NCBI GenBank assembly: GCA_044238145.1 | Contig: JBIIDT010000126.1 | Span: 1 to 6,390 of the forward strand | Length of the DNA stretch: 6,390 bases | DNA from: QWPN01 sp044238145 | Lineage (GTDB): Bacteria; Planctomycetota; Planctomycetia; Pirellulales; UBA1268 | Reading direction: 5' to 3' | Made by a program: the position numbers and the translations under genes | Notes under the pieces: model-generated | The model's input: only the letters and a program-made list of their open reading frames with translations | Told to the model about the DNA's origin: nothing | Databases searched by the model: none | Shown: piece by piece, positions 1-5,821 of the stretch | Position numbering within the stretch: the first letter of the stretch is position 1 | Layout: each line of letters opens with the position of its first letter

Positions 1-909
1 CACGGCGGCTACTCGGTGTTCGCCGGCGTCGGCGAGCGGACCCGCGAGGGCACCGACCTGTGGCTCGAGATGCAGGAGGCGAAGATCGGCGACACCGGCC
101 GGAGCGTCATCGAGCAGACGTGCATGGTGTTCGGCCAGATGAACGAGCCGCCGGGAGCCCGTCTCCGCGTCGCCCTCTCGGCCCTCACCATGGCCGAGTA
201 TTTCCGCGACACGACCGGCGCCGACACGCTGCTGTTCGTCGACAACATCTTCCGCTTCTCGCAGGCGGGCAGCGAAGTGAGCGCCCTGCTCGGCCGCATG
301 CCGAGCGCCGTGGGCTACCAGCCCACACTCGCCACGGAGATGGGCGCCCTGCAGGAGCGGATCACGAGCACCTCGAAGGGGGCGATCACGAGCGTCCAGG
401 CCGTGTACGTGCCGGCCGACGACCCGACCGACCCGGCCCCGGCCACGGCCTTCGGCAACCTCGACGCCTTCCTCTACCTGGAGCGGTCGATCTCGGAGAA
501 GGGCATCTACCCGGCCGTGGATCCGCTCGCCTCGTCGAGCCGGATCCTCGACCCGCAGTACGTGGGCGAGCGGCACTACAAGATCGCCCGCCGCGTGCAG
601 CGGACGCTCCAGCGGTACCGCGAGCTCCAGGACATCATCGCCATCCTCGGCGTGGACGAGCTCTCCGAGGAGGACAAGCTCGTGGTGCACCGTGCCCGCC
701 GCATGGAGCGATTCCTCTCGCAGCCGTTCCTCGTGGCCGAGGTGTTCACCGGCAAGCCGGGCGAGATCACGAGCCTCGACGACACGATCCGCTCCTTCGA
801 GGAGATCGCCGACGGCAAGTGGGACCACCTGCCCGAGCAGGCATTCATGTACGTCGGCCCGATCGAGCAGGCCGAAGAGCAGGCCAAGAAGATGGCCGCC
901 AAGGCCTGA
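1..909 (+). CDS. atpD: F-type ATP synthase subunit beta, 3' part (5' end outside window)
   Basis: Catalytic beta subunit of the F1 head of the membrane ATP synthase. It binds ADP and phosphate and releases ATP as the gamma shaft turns. The frame is open from base 1, so the gene enters from the left. The visible 302 codons are about the last two thirds of a normal beta chain of about 470 residues; the P-loop lies outside. Seen here: the GVGERTREG segment with the catalytic Glu/Arg just after the window start; Walker B LLFVD at 229-243; the LGRMPSAVGYQPTLATEMG stretch; the alpha/beta signature PAVDPLASSS at 511-540; and an intact DELSEED motif at 655-675, the part that contacts gamma and epsilon. 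No key residue is missing in the visible part. The stop is TGA at 907-909, and atpC follows after 34 nt, the usual bacterial order. Confidence 0.98.
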   Translation, partial: HGGYSVFAGVGERTREGTDLWLEMQEAKIGDTGRSVIEQTCMVFGQMNEPPGARLRVALSALTMAEYFRDTTGADTLLFVDNIFRFSQAGSEVSALLGRMPSAVGYQPTLATEMGALQERITSTSKGAITSVQAVYVPADDPTDPAPATAFGNLDAFLYLERSISEKGIYPAVDPLASSSRILDPQYVGERHYKIARRVQRTLQRYRELQDIIAILGVDELSEEDKLVVHRARRMERFLSQPFLVAEVFTGKPGEITSLDDTIRSFEEIADGKWDHLPEQAFMYVGPIEQAEEQAKKMAAKA

Positions 910-943
910 AGACCGCGTTTTCCGCCCCGCACGAGTTCTCCCC

Positions 944-1372
944 ATGGCAGATTCGAAGCAGTCCGGCACGCTCCGCTGCGTCATCGTGACGCCCGAGGCC
1001 ACGGTGCTCGACACCCGCGCCCGGTTCGTGGCCCTGCCGCTGTTCGACGGCGAGCGGGGCGTGGGGCCCGGGCACGCGTCGTTCATCGGCCGCCTCGGCG
1101 CCGGTGCGGTGCGGATCACGGCGGAGCAGGGGACCGGCGAGAGCGTCCGCAGCACGTTCGTCGAGAGCGGCTTCGTCGAGGTCGGCCACGACACCGTCAC
1201 CGTGATCACCCAGCGGGCCGTGCCGGCGGAGCAGCTCGACGCCGCCGCGGCGCGGGCCGACCTGGAGAAGATCGCCGCCGCGCCGGCCGTCGGTGACGCG
1301 GCGATCGCGGCCCGGCTCGCCGCCCAGAACGCCGCCCGGGCCGTGGTGCGGACCGCGGCCCGCGGTCGCTAG
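944..1372 (+). CDS. atpC: F-type ATP synthase subunit epsilon
   Basis: Epsilon subunit of the F1 central stalk (142 aa, normal size). It links gamma to the c-ring and, in many bacteria, restrains ATP hydrolysis through its C-terminal helices. The N-terminal beta-sandwich covers about residues 8-90. It holds the family landmark GVGPGHASFIGRL (residues 39-51, compare GxxPGHAPLLT in other species) and the FVESGFVEVGHDTVTV stretch (72-87). An Ala/Arg-rich helical tail from about residue 94 matches the two C-terminal helices. Position directly after atpD supports the call. The ATG at 944 is chosen because the sandwich begins within ten residues of it. The upstream bases show no Shine-Dalgarno, so translation may be coupled to atpD or SD-independent. 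An upstream in-frame extension would run into atpD. Confidence 0.93.
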   Translation: MADSKQSGTLRCVIVTPEATVLDTRARFVALPLFDGERGVGPGHASFIGRLGAGAVRITAEQGTGESVRSTFVESGFVEVGHDTVTVITQRAVPAEQLDAAAARADLEKIAAAPAVGDAAIAARLAAQNAARAVVRTAARGR

Positions 1373-1389
1373 CCGGCCCCGGCACCGCC

Positions 1390-2151
1390 ATGAAGCGTGC
1401 CGCCGTCATCGCGACGCGGGTGCTCGTCGCAGCCTACGCGGGCCTGTGCGGCCTGCTGTTCCTCGCCCAGCGGTCGCTCCTCTTCCACCCGGTGCCGGCC
1501 CTCGGCCGAGTGCCCACGACCTCGCTGGAGGTGCCCGGGGCGACGCTGCGAATCGCCATGCAGCCGCACGACGGCCCGCGGGCGATCATCTACTTCGGGG
1601 GCAACGCCGAGGACGTCTCGCGGACCGTTCCCGAACTGGCGGCCGCCTTTCCCGACCGTGCCGTCTACGCGCCGCACTACCGTGGCTACGGGGGCAGCGG
1701 CGGCCGACCATCGGAGCGGGCGCTGCACGCCGATGCGGCGGCCGTCTTCGACCACGTGGCGGCGCGGCATGACACCGTCGACGTCGTCGGCCGGAGCCTG
1801 GGCTCGGCGGTGGCGACGCGGCTGGCCGCCACGAAGGCCGTCCGGCGGCTCGTGCTGGTCACTCCCTTCGACAGCATCGTGTCGCTCGCCGGCGGGCTGT
1901 TTCCCTTCCTGCCGGTGCGGCTGCTCGTCGCCGATCGCTTCGAGACGGTCGCGGACGCACCACGGGTCGCGGCCTCCACGCTCGTGATCACCGCCGGGGC
2001 GGACGAGGTCGTCCCGGCCGACCACACGCGACGGCTGCTCGAGGCCTTCCGGGCGGGCGTCGCCACGGAGCGTCCCTTTCCGCTCGCGGGCCACAACGAC
2101 GTCTCGACCGACCCGGCCTATCTCGCAGCCATCGGCCGGTTTCTCGAGTGA
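1390..2151 (+). CDS. Membrane-anchored alpha/beta hydrolase (BEM46/ABHD13-17-like)
   Basis: Predicted serine hydrolase of 253 aa; substrate unknown. Residues 4-26 form a hydrophobic segment after MKR, read as an uncleaved signal anchor or signal peptide that places the catalytic domain outside the cytoplasm. The following AQRSLLFHP (26-34) is typical of the BEM46/ABHD13-17 group of small anchored hydrolases. Catalytic features are complete: an oxyanion region FGGNAED (69-75), a YRGYGGSGG loop (97-105), nucleophile elbow GRSLG with Ser136, the acid Asp205 in AGADEVVP, and His235 in AGHND. The gene starts 17 nt after atpC without a clear Shine-Dalgarno, so it probably reads through from the atp operon. 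It is not a known ATP synthase component, so I infer no role in ATP synthesis. Esterase, thioesterase and peptidase activities are all possible. Confidence 0.85.
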   Translation: MKRAAVIATRVLVAAYAGLCGLLFLAQRSLLFHPVPALGRVPTTSLEVPGATLRIAMQPHDGPRAIIYFGGNAEDVSRTVPELAAAFPDRAVYAPHYRGYGGSGGRPSERALHADAAAVFDHVAARHDTVDVVGRSLGSAVATRLAATKAVRRLVLVTPFDSIVSLAGGLFPFLPVRLLVADRFETVADAPRVAASTLVITAGADEVVPADHTRRLLEAFRAGVATERPFPLAGHNDVSTDPAYLAAIGRFLE

Positions 2152-2166
2152 CGAGCGGGCGGCCAC

Positions 2167-2220
2167 GGTCGCCGGGAGGGGCGACCGCCCGGCCGTCCGG
2201 CGAACCCTTGGCGTTCGCCG
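2167..2220. terminator. Two tandem hairpins after the hydrolase gene
   Basis: Two perfect inverted repeats lie in the convergent gap. The first has arms GGTCGCC (2167-2173) and GGCGACC (2180-2186) around a 6-nt loop. The second has arms CGGCGAAC (2198-2205) and GTTCGCCG (2213-2220) around a 7-nt loop. The first begins 15 nt after the hydrolase stop. Neither is followed by a T-run, so these are not classical intrinsic terminators. They could act as U-tract-independent terminators or 3'-end stabilisers. Chance pairing in GC-rich DNA is possible. Confidence 0.4.
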
Positions 2221-2231
2221 CGACGGCCCAA

Positions 2232-2262
2232 GCCTGCGGGGGCCATGGATGGCCCCGCAGGC
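2232..2262. terminator. Strong GC hairpin between convergent genes, probable bidirectional terminator
   Basis: Arms 2232-2244 and 2251-2262 form a 12-bp stem, all G-C except one T-A pair, with one extra G bulged in the left arm and the 6-nt loop ATGGAT. It lies 6 nt beyond the cysE stop on the - strand and is the last of three hairpins after the hydrolase on the + strand. Position between two converging genes fits a shared terminator. No T-run follows on either strand. Confidence 0.55.
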
Positions 2263-2268
2263 GTGAAG

Positions 2269-3276
2269 TCAGATTTGCCAGTCGTTGCCGCCGTCCGGCT
2301 CGGGCATCTCGCCCCGCATCCGCAGCTTCGGCTTCTCCAACACCACGGTCGTGTGTGGCTCGACCGACCGCGTCAGCCAGACGTTCGAGCCGATCACCGA
2401 GTCGTGGCCGATCCGGGTGGCCCCGCCGAGGACGGTCGCGTTGGCGTAGATCACCACGCGGTCCTCGATCGTCGGGTGCCGCTTCGTGCCGCGCACGAGG
2501 TTGCCGTCGCCGTCGGTCTGGAACGAGAGCGCGCCGAGCGTGACGCCCTGGTAGAGCTTCACGCGGCTGCCGATCTCGCAGGTCTCGCCGATCACCACAC
2601 CGGTGCCGTGATCGATGAAGAAGTGGTCGCCGATCGTGGCCCCGGGATGGATGTCGATCCCGGTCCGCGCGTGGGCCCACTCCGCCATCATGCGCGGGAT
2701 GAGCGGCACCTCCAGCCGGTGCAGGAGGTGGGCGAGCCGGTGGATGGTGACGGCCTCCAGCCCGGGGTAGCAGAAGATCACCTCGTCGAGCGTTCGCACG
2801 GCCGGGTCGCCGTCGTAGGCGGCCTGGACGTCGGTGGCCAGCACCCTCCGCACGTCGGGGATCTGCTCGAGGAATTGCACGGCCTTCGCCTGCCCCAGGG
2901 CCTCGAAGTCGCTCTCCTCGGTGCAGTGCTGCACGGCCTCCGAGACGCCCGGGAGTTCCACGCCATGCTCGGCCGCGGCCCGGTGCGCGGACAGGCTGTG
3001 CCGCAGGGCGCGGCCGATCTGGGTCGTGAGCTTGTCGTGCAGGCCGTCGATCAGGTCGCCCACGTGGTAGGTGACGTTCCCGAGGTGCAGGTTCTCCCGC
3101 CGCCGGTAGCCGGGGTAGAGGATCTCCTTGAGGTCCTCGCAGGCCGCGACGATCGACTCGTAGTTGGGCAGCGGGCAGTGGCCGAGATAGTGGATCGTGG
3201 GGACGTCCTGGTACGTCTCCACGATCCGCCGCGTGAGCTCGGGCAACTGCTCCTTGATGCGGACGTCGGTGGCCAT
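2269..3276 (-). CDS. cysE: Serine O-acetyltransferase (long N-terminal form)
   Basis: Transfers acetyl from acetyl-CoA to L-serine, giving O-acetylserine, the precursor that cysteine synthase (CysK) turns into cysteine. The protein is 335 aa, longer than E. coli CysE (273 aa). About residues 1-200 are a helical N-terminal region; the left-handed beta-helix hexapeptide domain starts near residue 205 (TGIDIHPGATIG). Catalytic residues align with E. coli: Asp208 and His223 (DHGTG) as the Asp-His pair, 15 residues apart as in E. coli, and Arg266-His267 in KRHPTI. A short insert, SFQTDGDGNLVRG, sits between them, as in related long-form enzymes. The C-terminus ends DWQI; a terminal Ile is the known CysK-docking residue. 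I chose ATG at 3276 (MATDVRIKE): the further upstream in-frame sequence is Pro/Arg-rich and unlike the family. No Shine-Dalgarno precedes it. A hairpin and a 196-nt gap separate it from hisA. Confidence 0.93.
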   Translation of the reverse strand: MATDVRIKEQLPELTRRIVETYQDVPTIHYLGHCPLPNYESIVAACEDLKEILYPGYRRRENLHLGNVTYHVGDLIDGLHDKLTTQIGRALRHSLSAHRAAAEHGVELPGVSEAVQHCTEESDFEALGQAKAVQFLEQIPDVRRVLATDVQAAYDGDPAVRTLDEVIFCYPGLEAVTIHRLAHLLHRLEVPLIPRMMAEWAHARTGIDIHPGATIGDHFFIDHGTGVVIGETCEIGSRVKLYQGVTLGALSFQTDGDGNLVRGTKRHPTIEDRVVIYANATVLGGATRIGHDSVIGSNVWLTRSVEPHTTVVLEKPKLRMRGEMPEPDGGNDWQI

Positions 3277-3283
3277 GGGATCG

Positions 3284-3312
3284 ATCGTAAGGCTGGCCCA
3301 CGGGGCCCGCAA
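3284..3312 (-). promoter_or_regulatory. Candidate sigma70-type promoter for cysE, possibly leaderless
   Basis: On the - strand, TTGCGG (3312-3307) is followed by a 17-nt spacer and TACGAT (3289-3284). These match the -35 and -10 consensus at 3/6 and 4/6 positions with ideal spacing. The -10 ends 7 nt before the cysE ATG, so initiation at the usual distance would fall on or next to the start codon, giving a leaderless or near-leaderless mRNA. This fits the lack of a Shine-Dalgarno. The rest of the 3277-3472 gap shows only the hairpin after hisA and a small GC stem at 3387-3401. No upstream open gene is evident. Confidence 0.4.
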
Positions 3313-3441
3313 ACCGCGGACCTGGCGGATCATCCGTACGGTCGGCGGCGAACCGTGCCGGAATTGAGGGTTCTTCGCGGGGGCGGGGCCGTTTCGCGGC
3401 CGGGGGCGGCACCCTCGGGAATCCGGGCAGACTGTGCCGAA

Positions 3442-3468
3442 GCCTCCGCGGGGCCTCATGGCGGAGGC
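3442..3468 (-). terminator. Hairpin immediately after hisA
   Basis: Perfect 8-bp arms GCCTCCGC (3442-3449) and GCGGAGGC (3461-3468) surround an 11-nt loop, starting 4 nt beyond the hisA stop codon. The position fits termination or 3'-end protection of the his transcript before cysE. No T-run follows on the - strand, so it is not a canonical intrinsic terminator. Confidence 0.45.
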
Positions 3469-3472
3469 ACGC

Positions 3473-4195
3473 TCAGCGGCCGTCGCCCGCCGCGGCGAGC
3501 GCCTCCGGCATCGTGACCGCGCCGGCGTAGAGCGCTTTGCCGACGATGCAGCCGGCGGCCCCGGTCGCGGCCACCCGCCGGATGTCGGCCGCGGTGGCGA
3601 CGCCCCCCGAGGCCACCACGGGCAGCGGCGTGGCGGCGATCATCCCGGCGAGCGCCTCGAGGTTCGGGCCGGCGAGCATCCCGTCCCGGGCGATGTCGGT
3701 GTAGATGATGCCGGCCAGCGGCAGGCCGACGTGCCTCCGGGCCACGTCGACGGCCGTCAGGCCGCTCGTCTCCAGCCAGCCGCGCACGGCCACCAAGCCG
3801 TCGCGGGCGTCGAGCCCGAGGACGATCCGCCCCGGAAACTCGCCGGCCAGGGACTCGAGCAGTTCCGGCCGCTCGACCGCCGCACTGCCGAGCACCACCC
3901 GCTCGACGCCGGCGGCGAGGTAGGCCGCGGCGGTGTCCCGAGTCCTGACGCCGCCACCGAGCTGGCAGGGGACGCCGGCCGCCTCGACCATGCGCCGCAC
4001 GAGGTCGGCCTGCACGGGCGCGCCGGCCTTGGCACCGTCGAGGTCGACGACGTGCAGCCGCCTGGCCCCGGCGGCGACGAAGTCCCGCACCACCGCCACG
4101 GGATCCTCGCCGAAGACGGTCTCCCTGTCGTAGTCGCCCTGCAGGAGTCGCACGCACTTGCCGCCACGCAGATCGATCGCCGGCCAGAGTTCCAT
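3473..4195 (-). CDS. hisA: ProFAR isomerase, histidine biosynthesis
   Basis: Phosphoribosylformimino-5-aminoimidazole carboxamide ribotide isomerase: an Amadori rearrangement of ProFAR to PRFAR, the fourth step of histidine synthesis. At 240 aa it has the standard length of this (beta/alpha)8 barrel. It opens MELWPAIDLRGGKCVRL with catalytic Asp8, and the second catalytic Asp is Asp129 in LGLDARDG. The two half-barrel phosphate-binding sites are visible: GGGVR (80-84) with GSAAV (103-107), and the ASGGV stretch (195-199) with the later GKALYAG. YTDIARDGMLAGPN (165-178) is characteristic of HisA rather than HisF. The ATG at 4195 is set by the conserved N-terminus and a GGAG 9 nt upstream. It follows hisH by 25 nt on the same strand and very likely shares its transcript; HisH acts with HisF on the HisA product. 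Confidence 0.97.
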   Translation of the reverse strand: MELWPAIDLRGGKCVRLLQGDYDRETVFGEDPVAVVRDFVAAGARRLHVVDLDGAKAGAPVQADLVRRMVEAAGVPCQLGGGVRTRDTAAAYLAAGVERVVLGSAAVERPELLESLAGEFPGRIVLGLDARDGLVAVRGWLETSGLTAVDVARRHVGLPLAGIIYTDIARDGMLAGPNLEALAGMIAATPLPVVASGGVATAADIRRVAATGAAGCIVGKALYAGAVTMPEALAAAGDGR

Positions 4196-4204
4196 GCCCG
4201 TGGG

Positions 4205-4208
4205 CTCC
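4205..4208 (-). promoter_or_regulatory. Ribosome binding site of hisA
   Basis: GGAG on the - strand, 9 nt before the hisA ATG and inside the 25-nt hisH-hisA gap. It supports the chosen start. It is one of only two clear Shine-Dalgarno cores in the window. Confidence 0.6.
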
Positions 4209-4220
4209 GAGGGTGCCGAA

Positions 4221-4823
4221 TCAGGATTCGAGGAAGGCCCGCAGCAGCCGCAGCCCCGCTGCCTGGCTCTTCTCCGGGTGGAACTGCGTGGCGAACAGCC
4301 GACCACGGGACACGGCCGCGCAGAACGGGCCACCATAGTCGGTCTCGGCGGCGACGACGGACGGGTCGCGCGGCCGGGCCCGGTAGGAGTGGACGAAGTA
4401 AAAGTGCTCGCCGTCGGTGGCGGCGGCGGGCCGCAGGTCGTTCCGCCAGGTGACGGTGTTCCAGCCCATGTGCGGCACCTTGAACGCCGCGGGCAGCTCG
4501 AACCGGGCCACATCGCCGGCGAGGACGCCGAGCCCCTCGTGCCGCCCCCCCTCGAGCCCGGTCTCGAAGAGCAGTTGCAGGCCCATGCAGATGCCGAAGA
4601 ACGGCCGGTCGGCCCGCAGGTGGGCGACGATCGGCTCCACCAGGCCGCGCTGCCGCAGCTCCCGCATCGCATCGCCGAAAGCGCCGACGCCCGGAAGCAC
4701 GAGCCGCTCGGCGGCGGCCACGGCCGCGGGGTCGTCGGTAATCGTGGCCGCGGCCCCGAGGTGCTCGAAGGCCTTCTGCACGCTCCGCAGGTTGCCGCTG
4801 CCATAGTCGACGATCGTGACCAT
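4221..4823 (-). CDS. hisH: Imidazole glycerol phosphate synthase, glutaminase subunit
   Basis: Class I glutamine amidotransferase that hydrolyses glutamine and channels ammonia to HisF, which converts PRFAR to imidazole glycerol phosphate and AICAR. The protein is 200 aa, normal for HisH. It starts MVTIVDYGSGNLRSV, the standard HisH N-terminus. The oxyanion strand is PGVGAF (44-49). The catalytic triad is complete: Cys79 in FFGICMGLQLLFE, and His182 and Glu184 in TQFHPEKS. KVPHMGWN (115-122) is a further family landmark. An in-frame upstream ATG at 4886 is rejected because it would overlap the preceding lipoprotein gene and add residues foreign to HisH. No Shine-Dalgarno precedes the ATG. hisA follows after 25 nt. 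HisF, its obligate partner, is not in the window. Confidence 0.97.
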   Translation of the reverse strand: MVTIVDYGSGNLRSVQKAFEHLGAAATITDDPAAVAAAERLVLPGVGAFGDAMRELRQRGLVEPIVAHLRADRPFFGICMGLQLLFETGLEGGRHEGLGVLAGDVARFELPAAFKVPHMGWNTVTWRNDLRPAAATDGEHFYFVHSYRARPRDPSVVAAETDYGGPFCAAVSRGRLFATQFHPEKSQAAGLRLLRAFLES

Positions 4824-4829
4824 GGCGGC

Positions 4830-4858
4830 AGTGTACGATCGCCCGCGGGCCACCGGAA
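4830..4858 (-). promoter_or_regulatory. Weak candidate promoter for hisH, possibly leaderless
   Basis: On the - strand, TTCCGG (4858-4853), a 17-nt spacer and TACACT (4835-4830) lie in the 46-nt gap between the lipoprotein gene and hisH. The -10 matches 4/6; the -35 is poor. The -10 ends 6 nt before the ATG, the same geometry as upstream of cysE. Read-through from the lipoprotein gene is the alternative. Confidence 0.25.
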
Positions 4859-4869
4859 GCGGGGCGGCC

Positions 4870-5745
4870 CTACTTGCCGGCCGCACGCTCCGGGTAGATC
4901 ACCAGCTCGACCCGCCGGTTCCGGGAGCGTCCGGCGGCGGTGGCATTGGACACGAGCGGATGGTTCGCGCCGTGGGCCACGAGGAACAGCTGCCCCTCGT
5001 GGACCTTCGTGCGGGTCGTGAGGAAGTCGAAGACCGCGGCCGCCCGCGCGGCTGTCAGCTGGTGGGGCGTCCGCCACGAGGCGTTCTGCAGCGGTTCGGT
5101 GTCGATGTGCCCCTCGATGCCGACGAAGTGACCGGGAAAGACCCGCTCCAGCTCGGTGGCCACCTGGGTGAGTGCGGCGGCGCCGCCGGGCAACAGGCTG
5201 GCCGTGCCCTCCTCGAAGAGCCGATCGGCGGGGATGTCGATCCGCACGACCGACCCGTCGAAGCGCGGATCGATGCCCGGCAGGGAGAGCTGGGTCATGG
5301 CCGATTGCATGGCGGCCGCGCCGACCGCACCTCCCGCCGCAGGCGGTGCGAGCGAGGCGTCCGTCACGGGTTTGCCGGTGGTCGTGCCACCCGCCGCCGC
5401 CAGCCCCGCGGCCCGCGCCTGGGCCAACTGGGTCGACGTGCTCGCCAGCTGGTCCCGCAGCGCACCGATCTCATCCTGCATGAGCTGCGTCTCCTGGCGG
5501 CTGCGCGTGAGCGCGGCCTCGAGCTGCCGGCCGTCGACGTCGGCGTAGGAGGGCAGGGCGGCGCCCACGGTCGCCTGCGGCAGCGTGTGAGCCGGGGCGG
5601 CGACGCCGGGCGGCGGCTCGAGGCTGGCAGGCGTCACGGGCGCCGGCACCGCCGTGCGAAACGGATTGTTCGCGCAGCCGCCAGCGACCGCGACCGCGGT
5701 CGCTGCGAGGACGAGGACGGTGTGTCGGCCGACACGGTGCGGCAT
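4870..5745 (-). CDS. OmpA-domain lipoprotein (Pal/MotB-like peptidoglycan-binding)
   Basis: Predicted envelope lipoprotein of 291 aa that should bind peptidoglycan. Residues 1-23 are a signal peptide ending in the lipobox VAGGC with Cys24 as the lipidated residue. A Pro/Ala-rich linker runs to about 65. A probable coiled coil spans about 72-112 (RQLEAALTRSRQETQLMQDE and onward), followed by a Gly/Ala linker and an OmpA-like domain from about 155 to 285. Key OmpA features: GHID (212-215) with Asp215, LTAARA with Arg234, and the terminal NRRVEL (276-281). The 19-residue Asp-Arg spacing resembles the MotB branch more than OmpA itself (15 in Acinetobacter OmpA). It lacks a MotB N-terminal transmembrane stator segment, so I do not call it MotB. 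The ATG at 5745 is preferred over an in-frame ATG at 5805 because it gives a proper signal peptide and has GGAG upstream. Confidence 0.88.
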   Translation of the reverse strand: MPHRVGRHTVLVLAATAVAVAGGCANNPFRTAVPAPVTPASLEPPPGVAAPAHTLPQATVGAALPSYADVDGRQLEAALTRSRQETQLMQDEIGALRDQLASTSTQLAQARAAGLAAAGGTTTGKPVTDASLAPPAAGGAVGAAAMQSAMTQLSLPGIDPRFDGSVVRIDIPADRLFEEGTASLLPGGAAALTQVATELERVFPGHFVGIEGHIDTEPLQNASWRTPHQLTAARAAAVFDFLTTRTKVHEGQLFLVAHGANHPLVSNATAAGRSRNRRVELVIYPERAAGK

Positions 5746-5755
5746 CGCACGAGAT

Positions 5756-5759
5756 CTCC
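5756..5759 (-). promoter_or_regulatory. Ribosome binding site deciding the lipoprotein start
   Basis: GGAG on the - strand, 10 nt before the ATG at 5745. It favours this start over the one at 5805, which would put a Pro/Arg-rich stretch before the signal peptide. Confidence 0.5.
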
Positions 5760-5776
5760 GGCGCCGAGGGGGCGGG

Positions 5777-5805
5777 ATGCTAGGAAATCCCCGCAATCCC
5801 GGCAA
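5777..5805 (-). promoter_or_regulatory. Candidate sigma70-type promoter of the OmpA-domain lipoprotein
   Basis: On the - strand, TTGCCG (5805-5800), a 17-nt spacer and TAGCAT (5782-5777) match -35 and -10 consensus at 4/6 each. The -10 ends 31 nt before the ATG, giving a short leader of about 24 nt that contains the GGAG. The -35 lies inside the hairpin that follows the peptidase gene. Confidence 0.45.
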
Positions 5806-5819
5806 GGCCGGAAGCCGGG
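5798..5819 (-). terminator. Hairpin after the prepilin peptidase gene
   Basis: Arms CCCGGC (5798-5803) and GCCGGG (5814-5819) form a 6-bp stem with a 10-nt loop, beginning 2 nt beyond the peptidase stop. The position fits a terminator, but there is no real T-run on the - strand and the stem is short. Confidence 0.3.
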
Positions 5820-5821
5820 CG

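Noticed and set aside
1369..2166. 265-codon - strand open frame opposite the hydrolase
   Set aside because: Arg/Gly-rich translation with no recognisable motif; the + strand frame holds a complete Ser-Asp-His triad.
3277..3459. N-terminal extension of the serine acetyltransferase to 3459
   Set aside because: The extra 61 residues are Pro/Arg-rich and unlike the family, and they cover the hisA-cysE regulatory gap with its hairpin-flanking and promoter-like sequence.
2245..3516. Long + strand open frame (423 codons) opposite cysE
   Set aside because: Mirror of cysE caused by high GC. Its translation is low-complexity, while the - strand frame carries full acetyltransferase motifs.
3434..4453. 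339-codon + strand open frame opposite hisA and hisH
   Set aside because: Spans two well-identified genes and their gap, with low-complexity content: an antisense shadow.
4841..4870. Possible terminator after the lipoprotein gene (palindrome GCCCGCGGGC at 4841-4850 and GGGCC/GGCCC arms)
   Set aside because: Stem of only 5 bp with a long loop and no T-run; expected by chance at this GC content.
4158..5021. 287-codon + strand open frame opposite hisH and the lipoprotein 3' end
   Set aside because: Antisense shadow of conserved hisH; no family resemblance.
3473..5077. A single 534-codon - strand frame that would make hisA part of a longer fusion protein
   Set aside because: Upstream of MELWPAIDLRGG the translation is low-complexity and runs out of frame through hisH, which is clearly coded in another frame. 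HisA starts at 4195.
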